Origin: Erwinia persicina
GTDB lineage: Bacteria > Pseudomonadota > Gammaproteobacteria > Enterobacterales > Enterobacteriaceae
Direction: 5' to 3'
DNA length: 64,000 nt
NCBI RefSeq assembly: GCF_014838825.1
Contig: NZ_JACYMO010000003.1
Span: forward strand, 1 to 64,000
Part shown: one piece after another, positions 38,835 to 47,885 of the stretch
Layout of the letters: every line of letters starts with the position of its first letter
Numbering within the stretch: position 1 is the stretch's first letter
Program-made: the position numbers and the translations under genes
Notes under the pieces: generated by a model
What the model was told of the DNA's origin: nothing
Databases searched by the model: none
The model's input: the letters and a program-made list of their open reading frames with translations, nothing else

Positions 38835-39647
38835 TTACCGGCTTAAACACATCTCATACTGCGTCAGCGCCATCGGTTCAAAGCCGGCCCTGTGGAACAG
38901 GGGAGCCAGCCTTTGCGGTACCGCCACGGGTGTGCGGATCCCCGGATAATGCGCGCCAATGCGGGCCAGCAGATCGCTGCCCAGTCCCTGACGGCGACAG
39001 GCCGGATCAACAAAAAGATAACGCAGCTGTGGCGTCCCCGTCAGCCGGTCGATCACCCCCCACGCAGTCTGCCCGTTGCCCACGACCTCACAGGGCAGCG
39101 CCGGGAACGCGTGCGGATCAAGCAGCCACGGTGTCTCCTCCTGCGGGGCACGCCAGATGGCGCGCAATAATGCAGCGGTAGGCGTGTGCTCAAGAGGGGG
39201 GGCAGAGCCGGGCAAAGCGCCTGGCCCGGAAAACCCCAGCAGCGTCTGTGTAATGCGAAAGCCCAGCGTCTCATAAAGCGCGATCGCCGCCGTATTACCT
39301 CCGATGACCTCCAGCCAGACTGGCCCGATATGCTCCGCCGCCAGCCGGGACAGCACTGCCGTCATCATCGGCTTTGCCCGCCCCTGACCGCGAAAGTCCG
39401 GGTTCAGCGCAAAGGCCGCAATCCTTGCCTCACGGCCGCGCGTGGCGATCAGGACGATGGCCACGGGCGTCTCCCCCTGCATCCAGACGCCGGAGTGAAG
39501 AAAATTCAGCCCTTCAGCGCCAAAGCGCGTGGCAAAATAGTCCGGCGTGACCGACAGCGGCACCACGTACTGCTGAAAGCAGGTATTCATGATGTCACTG
39601 AGCTGCACGATGCTGAAGTGAAGCGCAGGAACAAAGACAGATGACAT
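38835..39647 (-). CDS. Tandem GNAT-fold N-acetyltransferase
   Basis: A 270-residue protein with two GNAT units. The first (about 1-150) has the acetyl-CoA-binding RGQGRAKPMM loop near residue 90 and the typical VIGGNTAAIALYETLGF end. The second (about 190-270) has YLFVDPACRRQGLGSDLL and an ending HRAGFEPM. The substrate is unknown. Tandem GNATs of this sort include mycothiol-synthase-like and antibiotic-acetylating enzymes, but nothing here points to either. It converges on malM. The annotated start gives an unusual but plausible N-terminus; an internal ATG 19 codons later is the alternative. Confidence 0.8.
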   Translation of the reverse strand: MSSVFVPALHFSIVQLSDIMNTCFQQYVVPLSVTPDYFATRFGAEGLNFLHSGVWMQGETPVAIVLIATRGREARIAAFALNPDFRGQGRAKPMMTAVLSRLAAEHIGPVWLEVIGGNTAAIALYETLGFRITQTLLGFSGPGALPGSAPPLEHTPTAALLRAIWRAPQEETPWLLDPHAFPALPCEVVGNGQTAWGVIDRLTGTPQLRYLFVDPACRRQGLGSDLLARIGAHYPGIRTPVAVPQRLAPLFHRAGFEPMALTQYEMCLSR

Positions 39648-39853
39648 AGTCAGACTCCGTTGTCGTGATGGCTACTGGCTGAAGCCATCTCCGTGATCAG
39701 TATTCAGCGCGGGCTGCCGCTGAAGCCCGGTAAGCTTACCGCTGAATGAAATAGTATGTCACGACGGTGGCTTTTTCCCCGTCAGACTACCAGAATAGCC
39801 TCATAAACCGGTAAACGCCGGGTGAAAACGGATATAAGCAGCGAGGTAACACC

Positions 39854-40411
39854 ATGCAACAAGGCCCTCTGACCGAAGCAGAACTGGAATGGCTGGACGA
39901 TATTTTAATGAAGTACGGCAGTGAGGCGTCGGTGGTGGATGCTTCTGAGCTGGATGGCCTGTTCACGGCGATCCTCTCCGGCCCGGTGCTGGTGGAGCCT
40001 CAGCAGTGGCTGCCGGTGATCTGGGGCGGGGAAGAGAACGATCCTGAGTGGGAATCGGACGAAGAGTTTGAACAGTTTATGGATCTGCTCGCCCAGCATA
40101 TGAATGACATTGCCGATCGCCTCAGTGATTACCCGGATCAGTTCGAACCGCTGTTCGGCCTCAATACCGTGGAGGATCAGGAGTTCACCGTGGTGGAAGA
40201 CTGGTGCTTCGGCTACATGAAAGGCGTGGCGCTGGGAGACTGGTCATCACTGCCAGTGGCCCTGCAGCCTGAGCTGGCGACGATCGCGCTGCATGGCAAC
40301 GAGGAAAACCTCGCCCGCCTGGAGAAGCTGACGCCGGAAGAGTACGAGCAGAGTATTGAGGCGATCCGTACGGCGGCCATCAGCCTGCATGCCAAATGGC
40401 TGCTGCACTAA
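39854..40411 (+). CDS. yecA: UPF0149 protein, YecA-like, lacking the C-terminal SEC-C motif
   Basis: A 185-residue acidic helical protein. It aligns by eye with E. coli YecA (221 residues): PLTEAELEWLDDIL, ELDGLFTAILSGP, FEPLFGL, and EDWCFGYMKGVALGDWSSLP. It ends at ISLHAKWLLH, exactly where YecA continues into a basic linker and a Zn-binding CxCxSG...C SEC-C motif. No SEC-C sequence follows the stop in any frame, so the motif has been lost. The function of YecA is not settled; the full-length protein has been linked to SecA/ribosome-like interactions through SEC-C. A start ATG 39854 follows GAGGTAA. Confidence 0.8.
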   Translation: MQQGPLTEAELEWLDDILMKYGSEASVVDASELDGLFTAILSGPVLVEPQQWLPVIWGGEENDPEWESDEEFEQFMDLLAQHMNDIADRLSDYPDQFEPLFGLNTVEDQEFTVVEDWCFGYMKGVALGDWSSLPVALQPELATIALHGNEENLARLEKLTPEEYEQSIEAIRTAAISLHAKWLLH

Positions 40412-40419
40412 ACCCCGGC

Positions 40420-40445
40420 CAGCCGCGCGCTGACGCGCGTGGCTG
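40420..40445. terminator. Bidirectional hairpin between yecA-like gene and nlpA
   Basis: CAGCCGCGCGC-TGA-CGCGCGTGGCTG stem (with one mismatch) between the two convergent stops. It probably serves both strands, although neither side has a long T run. Confidence 0.55.
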
Positions 40446-40457
40446 ACCCTTCACCGG

Positions 40458-41273
40458 TTACCAGCCCGGTACGGCCCCACCGTTAAAGATAGTCTCTGCC
40501 GCAGTGGCCACTTCAGGCGACTGGTACGATTTAACAAAGTCGCGCACGTTGGCGGCGTCTTTATTCTCCTCGCGGGTGACGATGATATTGACGTACGGCG
40601 ACTGTTTATCTTCGATAAACACGCTGTCGCGTACCGGATTCAGCCCCGTCTGTTGCAGATAGGTGGTGCTGATAATCGCCACCGTCACCTGCGCATCATC
40701 CAGCACGCGCGGCAGCTGCGCCCCTTCCATCTCCATAATTTTCAGCCGCTTCGGGTTGGCGATAATATCGACCGCCGTCGGCAGCAGACCGGTATTGGCC
40801 CTGAGCATAATCAGCTTCTCTTTCTGCAGCAGCAGCAGGGCGCGGCCCAGGTTGGTTGGGTCGTTAGGGATGGCAATGGTGGCCCCGTCTTTTAATTCGC
40901 TGACCTGTTTAATCTTTTTGGAATAGCCCGCCATCGGGAACACGAAGGTGTTGGCGACGGCCACCAGCGTCGTGCCTTTGGCTTTGTTGTCCTGCTCCAG
41001 GAAAGGACGATGCTGGAAGACGTTGGCATCCAGATCGCCGTGCGCCGTCGGGTCGTTCGGCAGCAGCGATCCGCTGAACCCGACCAGCTCCACCTCCAGG
41101 CCGTACTTCTCCTTCGCCACCTTTTTCGCCACTTCGGCCACATCCTGCTCGGCACCATTGATCACCCCGACCTTAATATGGTGGGCATCGTCATGTTTCT
41201 GGTCGCAGCCAGCAAGCAGGATCGCCATCATCAGCGCGGCGGATTTCAGGGTACGGCCCAGGGGGTGTTTCAC
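40458..41273 (-). CDS. nlpA: NlpA lipoprotein (MetQ-family substrate-binding protein)
   Basis: A 271-residue lipoprotein starting at GTG 41273 (VKHPLGRTLK), with AAGGAAA upstream. The lipobox is ILLAGCDQ. HIKVGVINGAEQDVAEVAKK, ELVGFSGSLLPND, FVFPMAGYSKKI, AIPNDPTNLGRALLLLQKEK and the end FNGGAVPGW are nearly the same as E. coli NlpA (272 residues), an inner-membrane lipoprotein related to MetQ that can supply methionine uptake. There are no metNI genes beside it, so it is an orphan binding protein. The longer in-frame upstream extension has no lipobox role and is rejected. Confidence 0.93.
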   Translation of the reverse strand: MKHPLGRTLKSAALMMAILLAGCDQKHDDAHHIKVGVINGAEQDVAEVAKKVAKEKYGLEVELVGFSGSLLPNDPTAHGDLDANVFQHRPFLEQDNKAKGTTLVAVANTFVFPMAGYSKKIKQVSELKDGATIAIPNDPTNLGRALLLLQKEKLIMLRANTGLLPTAVDIIANPKRLKIMEMEGAQLPRVLDDAQVTVAIISTTYLQQTGLNPVRDSVFIEDKQSPYVNIIVTREENKDAANVRDFVKSYQSPEVATAAETIFNGGAVPGW

Positions 41274-41405
41274 ATTATTTTCCTTAATTTCAATAAGCTG
41301 GAAGCCTATCAAACAACCGCAAATCGCTGGCGGAGTCAACATTGCCGCTTATGATAAAAAGGGTGGCGTTATAATCAGAGGTTGTAAGGCAGGGCGGGGC
41401 GGGAA

Positions 41406-41663
41406 TTACGCTTTTTTGCTCTCAGCATGCCACAGGCAGATCTGAACGGCCAGCTCATCTTCCAGGGTATAGAAAAAGCAGGCGGGAACATCCAGCACTT
41501 CCGCCAGACGGCACACCAGTTCGAAGTCCGGGACATGGATACCACGCTCATATTGATTCATCCGTGCGCTGGCGGTCGCTTCGTCAATCCCCGCCAAGAC
41601 CCCAAGCTTTTGTTGTGATATTCCTTTCTTCACCCGGGCTTCTTTTAAACGATGTGGCAGCAT
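41406..41663 (-). CDS. Small XRE-family HTH regulator
   Basis: An 85-residue protein: an HTH_3 domain over residues ~5-60 (LKEARVKKGISQQKLGVLAG, then MNQYERGIHVPDFELV) and a short C-terminal LDVPACFFYTLEDELA segment. This layout is of P2-C-like/SinR-type regulators. It is divergent from the sfsB-like gene, with a palindromic operator in between, and so probably controls one or both. No toxin is adjacent. The effector is unknown. Confidence 0.85.
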   Translation of the reverse strand: MLPHRLKEARVKKGISQQKLGVLAGIDEATASARMNQYERGIHVPDFELVCRLAEVLDVPACFFYTLEDELAVQICLWHAESKKA

Positions 41664-41720
41664 GTCGATCCTGATTTGTGAGCAATTAACAGGATTCTCT
41701 AAGCTGCCCGTGTAAAATGT

Positions 41721-41737
41721 ACTAAGTATTACTTAGT
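41721..41737. promoter_or_regulatory. 17-bp palindromic operator between divergent regulators
   Basis: ACTAAGTATTACTTAGT is a perfect palindrome around one base. It lies 58 bases before the XRE gene and 47 bases before the sfsB-like gene. Its size and symmetry suit a Cro/CI-type dimer, so it is probably the site of the adjacent XRE protein. Confidence 0.6.
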
Positions 41738-41783
41738 ATTGGATTTGCACGATATCAGACCTGGAAAACAAGCAGAGGAAGGC

Positions 41784-42092
41784 ATGAAGAAAAAAACTGA
41801 TATGCACCCCGCCGATATTGTCGCGGCGATGAAAAAGCGACAAACCTCTCTGGCCGAGCTGTCACGCAGAGTGGGGTTAAGTTCCGGCACGCTGGCAAAC
41901 GCCCTGAAAAGGCCCTGGCCAAAGGGGGAGTTTATTATTGCCACCGCGCTGGGAATGCACCCTTCGGAGATTTGGCCCAGCCGCTATTTCGATAAGCGTG
42001 GCAAACTGCTGGCCCGCGAACAGCTGCTGCGGCGCACCCGCCAGCGCGAGACTGAACCGCAGGCCCCGGAGGGTGGGGAACGCACGGCCTGA
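41784..42092 (+). CDS. sfsB: Ner/SfsB-like HTH DNA-binding protein
   Basis: A 102-residue protein from ATG 41784 (AGAGGAAGG upstream); a TTG 15 codons earlier in the same frame is less likely. HPADIVAAMKKRQTSLAELS, then SSGTLANALKRPWPKGEFII and WPSRYFDKRG match E. coli SfsB/Nlp (Ner-like). SfsB with CRP stimulates some sugar operons when overproduced in E. coli. The C-terminus here is longer, with a basic, charged tail (RRTRQRETEP). It is divergent from the XRE regulator across a palindromic operator. Calling it sfsB rests on the motif match; a prophage-derived Ner is possible. Confidence 0.75.
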   Translation: MKKKTDMHPADIVAAMKKRQTSLAELSRRVGLSSGTLANALKRPWPKGEFIIATALGMHPSEIWPSRYFDKRGKLLAREQLLRRTRQRETEPQAPEGGERTA

Positions 42093-42240
42093 GTGATCCC
42101 GGCGTGTCAGGGACAGATCGTATCGGACGGTTTATCAGCCAGCGAACGGCGGGCATACCGCCGCCTGGCTGTGTCGCCAGGAGCAGAAAGCCGACTCAGC
42201 CCCTGGCCTGCGGTGGTTGCCTGCCAGGGGAGGGGAAGGA

Positions 42241-43416
42241 TCAGTTGGCCATAATGCTGGCGGCCAGCTGAGCACTGCCTGAGGTATTGCCGATCAGTTC
42301 GGTCAGCAGGTTATTCACGCCGTCGCTCATCGGTGTAAAGCGTGTCTCCGGTGAGCGGGCGACCACGATAAACACGCCGACGCTGTACTGCGGCACCATC
42401 GCCATATAGGTGATGAAGCCGCCACCGCCGCCGGTTTTTTCAATAATGCCCGGACGGCCGTCGCGCGGGGCCATATACACCCAGCCCATGCCCAGCGCAT
42501 CAGCGCGCCCGGGCACGTCCATCCCATCCACTTTGGTGAGCTGACTGCGCTGATAAATCATCGTCTGCAGACGGTCGGCCTGTGCGCTGCGGCTGTTAAC
42601 GTCCGAGGCAAGGAACTGCTGCATCCAGCGGCCCATATCATCCGGCGTGGAGTAAACGCCGCCGCTGCCGATAGCGGCCAGCGAGTTATTGCACGGGCTT
42701 GGGCTTTTGGCCGGGATCATCAGGCGGCGACACTGGTCCGGTGAGGGCGTAAAGGTGGTGTCCTTCATGCCCAGCGGTCGGGTGACCAGCTCCTGTAACA
42801 GCGCGGGATAGGGTTTGCCCCCGGCGCGGGCCAGCGCATCGCCCAGCAGGTCAAACGCCAGATTGGAGTAGCCTGCGCGCTGTCCCGGTGCCCATTTCAG
42901 CTGGGCGCTGCGCAGCCAGTTCCAGCGCTGGCTGTTGGTCGGCCAGGTAAAGACCGCCCGGTTCGCTTTGCCTCCCGGCTGCTCGCGCGGCAGGGCGCTG
43001 GTGTGGGTCGCCAGGTTGATCAGGCGGATTGGCTGGCCGTTATACTCGGGTACGCGACTGCCCGGCGGGGCATATTTGCTCAGGGGGTCGTTCAGCTTCA
43101 GACGACCCTGCTCAGACAGTTTCACCATCACTTCGCTGGTCATCAGCTTGCTGAGGGAGGCGATGCGCACCAGGGAGTCTTTTTGCGGACGCTGCTGGCT
43201 TCCGGGGCGAACGGTGCCCCGGCTGACGAAAATGCGCTGATTGGCATCAATCGCCACCATCGCCATGCCGCTGGCCTTGGTGTTATAGAAGATGTTGTCG
43301 GCGTACCGTTCAACGGTCTGTGACGCCATCAGCGGGTCAGGCTTTGGCTGTGCCTGGCTTTGCAGTGGCAGTGCCAGTGCAGGGAGCAGCAGTAAAGCAT
43401 AGAGCGGAGATTTCAA
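42241..43416 (-). CDS. ampH: AmpH, penicillin-binding DD-carboxypeptidase/endopeptidase
   Basis: A beta-lactamase-fold periplasmic enzyme of ~391 residues. The nucleophile is in ASLSKLM (SxxK), YSN is the second motif (GYSNLAFD), and KTGG (EKTGGGGGFITYM) is the third. Long stretches such as GMKDTTFTPSPDQCRRLM and AAIGSGGVYSTP match E. coli AmpH (385). AmpH cleaves D-Ala-D-Ala and cross-links and helps recycle peptidoglycan. The N-terminal LLLLPALALP core with QSQAQ gives a signal peptide. I chose TTG 43416, which has an AGGGA site upstream; the frame stays open for 12 more codons (to 43452). Confidence 0.92.
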   Translation of the reverse strand: MKSPLYALLLLPALALPLQSQAQPKPDPLMASQTVERYADNIFYNTKASGMAMVAIDANQRIFVSRGTVRPGSQQRPQKDSLVRIASLSKLMTSEVMVKLSEQGRLKLNDPLSKYAPPGSRVPEYNGQPIRLINLATHTSALPREQPGGKANRAVFTWPTNSQRWNWLRSAQLKWAPGQRAGYSNLAFDLLGDALARAGGKPYPALLQELVTRPLGMKDTTFTPSPDQCRRLMIPAKSPSPCNNSLAAIGSGGVYSTPDDMGRWMQQFLASDVNSRSAQADRLQTMIYQRSQLTKVDGMDVPGRADALGMGWVYMAPRDGRPGIIEKTGGGGGFITYMAMVPQYSVGVFIVVARSPETRFTPMSDGVNNLLTELIGNTSGSAQLAASIMAN

Positions 43417-43453
43417 CGGGCAGGCATCCCTGTAAAGTAAATAGATAACCACT

Positions 43454-43590
43454 TTATACTCGTCATACTTCGGGTGGCATGTGCGTTAACTGCGCTCGCT
43501 GATCCCCGTCACAGGGTTAGCCGTGCTGACGGGGATCGCCGGGCATGAGCACCTGACTGCAAGCCGAATTATTCAGAATACATAGTAGAT
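43454..43590. repeat. ERIC/IRU-like intergenic element upstream of ampH
   Basis: Contains CATACTTCGGGTGGCATG, then GCGTTAACTGCGCTCGCTGA, then an exact 11-bp palindrome GATCCCCGTCA / TGACGGGGATC (43501-43537), then CTGCAAGCCGAATTATTCAG. This layout is the intergenic repeat found in Serratia/Erwinia/Yersinia-type genomes, related to ERIC. The boundaries are approximate. Confidence 0.6.
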
Positions 43591-43637
43591 TTTCTGATTT
43601 TAACTGCAAGTCTTTCCGGTGGAGAAAATGTGCCCCA

Positions 43638-45938
43638 TCAGGGCTGCGGGGCGACCCGCAGGCTGACCAGACCCACGCCCAGTTTTCGGGCGGCAAAACC
43701 GTCCGTCAGTCCGAGGCTGGACTCCTCAGGCTCCGGCGGCACGATGATAATCGATCGCGCATGGCCGGGATTGCTCACCTGCAACGTCAGCGTGCTGTCC
43801 TGCTCGCCAAACGTCACCTGCTGCTGCCAGTCGCCGACCTTTATTGTCACCGGGCGCAGCGCATTGGGGCCATAGGCCCGGGCGGTCAGCGTCAGCGTAA
43901 AGTCGGCAGGCAGCGGTTCCAGGTACTGTACGGTCACCTGTGGCAGCAGATTGGCGTCTGACCAGCGTCCCCACGGTTCAACATAGGAGAGGCCGGACAC
44001 CTTTTGCACCTGCTGCGGCAGGCCTGGCAGATTAAACAGCACTGTGTCAGAGCGGTACTTCAGGTCAGTATCGGCAATCTTCAGCCGCGTAACGCTGCGC
44101 TGATACTGCTCATCGTCCTGCGCGGCGCTGGTCTTTGGCGGGAAGACAATCTTCCCCGGTGTATTCCCCGGCTGGACCCGGGAAATGACCGGTGAGGCGT
44201 TCAGCGTGCCGTTAGCCACACACAGTCCGTTATCCATCGCCAGCTTGTCATCCCACACGCTGCCTATTTTGTAGCAGCGGTCAATCCAGACAAACTTCTC
44301 GTCGGGCGCAAACTTCGCCAGCTGCTGCTTCAGCGGCGTGGCAAGCCAGGCGTCCAGCTTCGGTTCAATCTTACCCGGCGTCACGGACAGCAGCAGCGGC
44401 AGCTTAAAGTGGGAGCCGGAGAAGCTGAAGAGGTTTTTATCCGTATCAATTTTGTAGTCAGAGATGCTCTTCGGGAAGTTCCACAGCTGGATGACGTCGG
44501 GCTTCCACTCGGTGATCTTCTCTTTAATATTCAGATAGGTTGCAGAGAGCGAGGTGGAGGAGAGGCTGCTGCGGCCGAGGCCGATAAAATTATCGCCGCC
44601 CATCGCATCGAGTACGGTAGCACCGTTATCCAGCGTGCTGCGCTTGACGTTGAGCACCCGGCTGCTGACATCATCGCCGCGCAGCATAAAGAACAGGTCG
44701 CGACGATCGTGCTGATTCAGGTATTTAAACGCCGTGTTGTTCATCGCCAGATGATCGGAGCTGACGACAATAATGGTGTTTTTAAAGTACGGCGTGGCGC
44801 GGATTTTTTCGATCAGCGCCGCAATATGCTCCTGACCGCACGCCACGGCGGCGAAAGATTTATTGTCTTTGCCTTCAAAGGGATAAGATTTGCGCTGGCA
44901 GCTGCGTGAAATAAACCCGTCGGGATGATGCGTGTCGACTGTCAGGGCAAACAGTGAAAACGGCTGATTCTTCTTCGCCAGCTCCAGATATTTCTCGAAG
45001 ACCAGCTCCAGCACTGTATCGTCGTACCAGCCCCAGTCGTTACGATATTTAGGATCTTTCACGATGCTTTTCAGCTCGTTAAAGCCGTAGGCATGGTCAA
45101 AGCCGTGGGAGGAGAGGAACAGATCCTTACCGGCAAAGCTCAGGCTCGCCCCCTGGTAGAAGTAGTTCTGATAACCGGAGGACTTCAGAATATCGCCCAG
45201 GCAGATATTCTGCGGATAGAAGGAGGAGAGTGAACTGGAAGCGTTGCCGTCAAATGGCGCAAACAGCGGAATACCACACTGCGACGCCACCATGCCGGCA
45301 ATGGTGTATTCGGTGCCGGGAAGCTGCTCGGTGTTACTGAAGTCCACCGCATTGTTTTTGATCGCACTCAGCTCCGGGGCCAGCTTCGGGAAGGCCTTGT
45401 CGTCAAAATAGGTACGTTCCAGGCTCTCCGCATAGATATAGACCAGGTTTGGCCGATCGCCCCGCAAGGTTTTCCCCGGCACCTTGTAGTGGGCGTCAAA
45501 GTCCGAATCCCCTTTAGCGATCTGCGATTTAATCAGCGCCGCCACCTGCTGATAGGCTGGGGTGGTTTTGATCGAGGCCAGCGCCAGTATCAGTGCCAGG
45601 GCACTGTATAATTGACTGTAGTCGTGGCTTTTCCGCAGGCGTAATACCCAGGATAATAAAAGAAACAGCAGAAATAAACCTGTTATCAGCGCAGCGGCTG
45701 GCAGAATATACTTTTGCAGTCCGGCACCGCTCAGGCTGCTGGTAATGGTATAAATCACCGCATCATTAATTCCTTCGCCGGTAAAATAGTTACTCGCCAG
45801 CAGCGAAGCATTGAGGATGATATAGATGCCCAGCAACAGCAGCACGGCAATAAACCACAGCTTATGACGCCCTGCCTTCCATGTGTACAGTGACGCTGAA
45901 GCGATAAAAAACAGTAACGAAACCCATTCTGAAACCAT
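43638..45938 (-). CDS. opgB: Phosphoglycerol transferase I OpgB (MdoB)
   Basis: A ~766-residue inner-membrane enzyme (E. coli 763). Four N-terminal membrane segments (about 1-140) precede a periplasmic sulfatase-fold domain. YIYAESLERTYFDD supplies the first metal/nucleophile region, LPGTEYTIAGMVASQCGIPL the next, with FSLFALTVDTHHPDGF and VVSSDHLAMNN completing the active site. It transfers phosphoglycerol from phosphatidylglycerol to osmoregulated periplasmic glucans. The C-terminus ends in RKLGVGLVSLRV, as in K-12. I start at ATG 45938 (MVSEWVSLLFF), which aligns with the K-12 start; a TTG 10 codons upstream is unlikely. It converges with nothing and is followed by ampH on the same strand. 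Confidence 0.93.
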   Translation of the reverse strand: MVSEWVSLLFFIASASLYTWKAGRHKLWFIAVLLLLGIYIILNASLLASNYFTGEGINDAVIYTITSSLSGAGLQKYILPAAALITGLFLLFLLLSWVLRLRKSHDYSQLYSALALILALASIKTTPAYQQVAALIKSQIAKGDSDFDAHYKVPGKTLRGDRPNLVYIYAESLERTYFDDKAFPKLAPELSAIKNNAVDFSNTEQLPGTEYTIAGMVASQCGIPLFAPFDGNASSSLSSFYPQNICLGDILKSSGYQNYFYQGASLSFAGKDLFLSSHGFDHAYGFNELKSIVKDPKYRNDWGWYDDTVLELVFEKYLELAKKNQPFSLFALTVDTHHPDGFISRSCQRKSYPFEGKDNKSFAAVACGQEHIAALIEKIRATPYFKNTIIVVSSDHLAMNNTAFKYLNQHDRRDLFFMLRGDDVSSRVLNVKRSTLDNGATVLDAMGGDNFIGLGRSSLSSTSLSATYLNIKEKITEWKPDVIQLWNFPKSISDYKIDTDKNLFSFSGSHFKLPLLLSVTPGKIEPKLDAWLATPLKQQLAKFAPDEKFVWIDRCYKIGSVWDDKLAMDNGLCVANGTLNASPVISRVQPGNTPGKIVFPPKTSAAQDDEQYQRSVTRLKIADTDLKYRSDTVLFNLPGLPQQVQKVSGLSYVEPWGRWSDANLLPQVTVQYLEPLPADFTLTLTARAYGPNALRPVTIKVGDWQQQVTFGEQDSTLTLQVSNPGHARSIIIVPPEPEESSLGLTDGFAARKLGVGLVSLRVAPQP

Positions 45939-46687
45939 TAGATCGATCTTACCCTGTCTGTGACGCAATCCCTGTCAGGTGTCTGCGAGGTGAAAATAAG
46001 GAATGTAATCAGGTAACTTAACGCAGCAAATTATCCCTGGCAACATTCAGAGGCGACAGAGAAAAGTGAGACTGGGGCGATCTGCTTCATCGCCGTTTAA
46101 TCTTTGTTTAGATTGGCGGGCTGAAAGCGGCCTGGCCGCGCGGTCATTAACGCGGGCCGACAGCCGGAAACCCGCATGACGGGCGGCGTGGCCGCAGGGG
46201 CAGGCGGGATCGGCAGGCCAGGCTCACTGCCGGGGGGATGAAAAAAACCACGTGGCAAGTAAACTGCGCTAATGTATTTTACTGCGCCAGAATAATGCTG
46301 AAATTCAGATTTGGCTCACACAAAGGGGCGGGTGGAAATCGGGGGCCCATCAGGATGAAAGCGACGGGATCGTTCATGCCGCCAGCACGTGCAGTATAAA
46401 GAGTGAAAAATGCGCTATATTGACTTTATCAGGCTGCCTAAAAAGAGCCTTATCCCTGCCCCGCGTTGCCCGCTGTCAATCAGATGTGTCCGGCACTTTT
46501 TTATAAAACCCACAAAATAAAGCACAATATGATTAATAGTGTAAATAAATACATTCATTGAAATATTTACTTAATCTATTTTGGCAATAAACAGCACAAA
46601 ACCTTATCCCCATAACGCCTTTTTTAGCGACGTTCAGGATACTATTTTTCCTGCTATTTATTTGACTATATTACGCAGGGATTCTAA
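45939..46687. other. Long intergenic region, no gene seen
   Basis: About 750 bases between opgB and a porin gene. There is no ORF of note and no tRNA. The portion from ~46430 is A/T-rich with several TTTATA/TATTTA-like elements, suggesting a long porin promoter/leader region (as expected for osmoregulated porins). A GC-rich part (46100-46260) has direct GGC-type short repeats. Nothing specific can be assigned. Confidence 0.5.
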
Positions 46688-47839
46688 ATGTTAACAAAAA
46701 TGCGCGTTTTAACTCAGGCCATTGGCCTGGGGCTGATTATTGGCAGTACTTCGTTTGCTGCCCAGGCTGAAATTACCCTGTTAAAACAGGATCCTCAGGC
46801 GGGTGATCCGTTAAGCCGCCTGAACTTTACCGTGGGCGGGAGTATTCGCCCTCAGTTCAATAATATGACCGGCGACGGGGATAAAGGTTCCTACAAACGT
46901 AATGGTTTTGATGGCGGTACCCGTTTCCGCTTTGCCGCAGACTATTATCTTTTTGATGATATTAGCTGGATCAGTTATTACGAACTGGGTGTGAATATCC
47001 CGGCGGTATTTAGCTGGGATAATCATCATGCAGACGGGGCAAATAACACCTCCCGCCGTATGTTATATACCGGTCTGAAAAGTAATACCTGGGGGCAGCT
47101 GACCTTCGGCCAGCAGAACAGCGTGTATTATGACGTGGTGGGAGCGAAAACCGATATCTGGGATTATGACATGCTTGGCCAGGCTCCGGGTAACGGCATC
47201 AACGGTGATTACGACGGCTCCTACCGTGGCCGCAAAATGCTGAAATATAAAAATACCTTCGGCGACGCGGATGTTTACGCGTCTTACCTGTTCTCTGACG
47301 GCGAGTATTTACCGGGCAACGGCCTGCGCTACAAGCGTCAGGGCGGCGGGTCTCTGGGTGTGGATTACCACATCACCAAAGACCTGACGTGGGGCACCGC
47401 GTGGAACTATACCCGCGCTGAGATGCGCAACCCGGGTAACGGCGATGACAAAACCTACGATCAGAATATCGTGGGGACGGCGTTAAGCTGGAAACCGGAT
47501 AACTGGACCTTCACCGTCGGGGGCGGCTGGTACGATAACTTCCTCACCACCAAAAAAGTGGATGTGGATAACTACTTCTCCGGGAATGCCTGGGGGGTGG
47601 AATACCTGGCGGGCTATACCGTGCCGGTCGGCGCTTATGGCCTGACCTCCGTCATGCCTTACGTGATGGGCGACCGTATGCAGTATGTAACCGGGCGTGA
47701 TTACCAGCGTATCGATAACGGCGTGGGCGTCACCCTGAAGCTGGACTACGGTTTCCGTGTGGATTACGAACACGTGTTTACCTCCAGCACCGACGACCTG
47801 GGCGATATGAATCTGGTGCGTCTGCGCTACGATTTCTGA
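46688..47839 (+). CDS. Gram-negative general porin
   Basis: A 383-residue protein with a signal peptide ending AAQA. It continues as a beta-barrel rich in alternating hydrophobic strands, and ends in the aromatic F of LRYDF, the recognition residue for the BAM machine. SYYELGVNI, GLKSNTWGQLTFGQQNSVYY (near the third loop) and the VGAKTDIWDYDML loop are like the OmpC/PhoE-superfamily porins. The protein has an unusual Gly/Asp-rich loop at GNGINGDYDGSYRG. The substrate is unknown. It is transcribed alone and followed by a perfect terminator. Confidence 0.85.
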   Translation: MLTKMRVLTQAIGLGLIIGSTSFAAQAEITLLKQDPQAGDPLSRLNFTVGGSIRPQFNNMTGDGDKGSYKRNGFDGGTRFRFAADYYLFDDISWISYYELGVNIPAVFSWDNHHADGANNTSRRMLYTGLKSNTWGQLTFGQQNSVYYDVVGAKTDIWDYDMLGQAPGNGINGDYDGSYRGRKMLKYKNTFGDADVYASYLFSDGEYLPGNGLRYKRQGGGSLGVDYHITKDLTWGTAWNYTRAEMRNPGNGDDKTYDQNIVGTALSWKPDNWTFTVGGGWYDNFLTTKKVDVDNYFSGNAWGVEYLAGYTVPVGAYGLTSVMPYVMGDRMQYVTGRDYQRIDNGVGVTLKLDYGFRVDYEHVFTSSTDDLGDMNLVRLRYDF

Positions 47840-47851
47840 TCACCAACGAAC

Positions 47852-47878
47852 GACTCCCCGGCAGGCTGCCGGGGAGTC
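47852..47878 (+). terminator. Terminator after porin gene
   Basis: Perfect 12-bp stem (GACTCCCCGGCA / TGCCGGGGAGTC), 13 bases after the porin stop; the T-rich CGTTTTA follows on the plus strand. Confidence 0.8.
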
Positions 47879-47885
47879 ACTCGTT

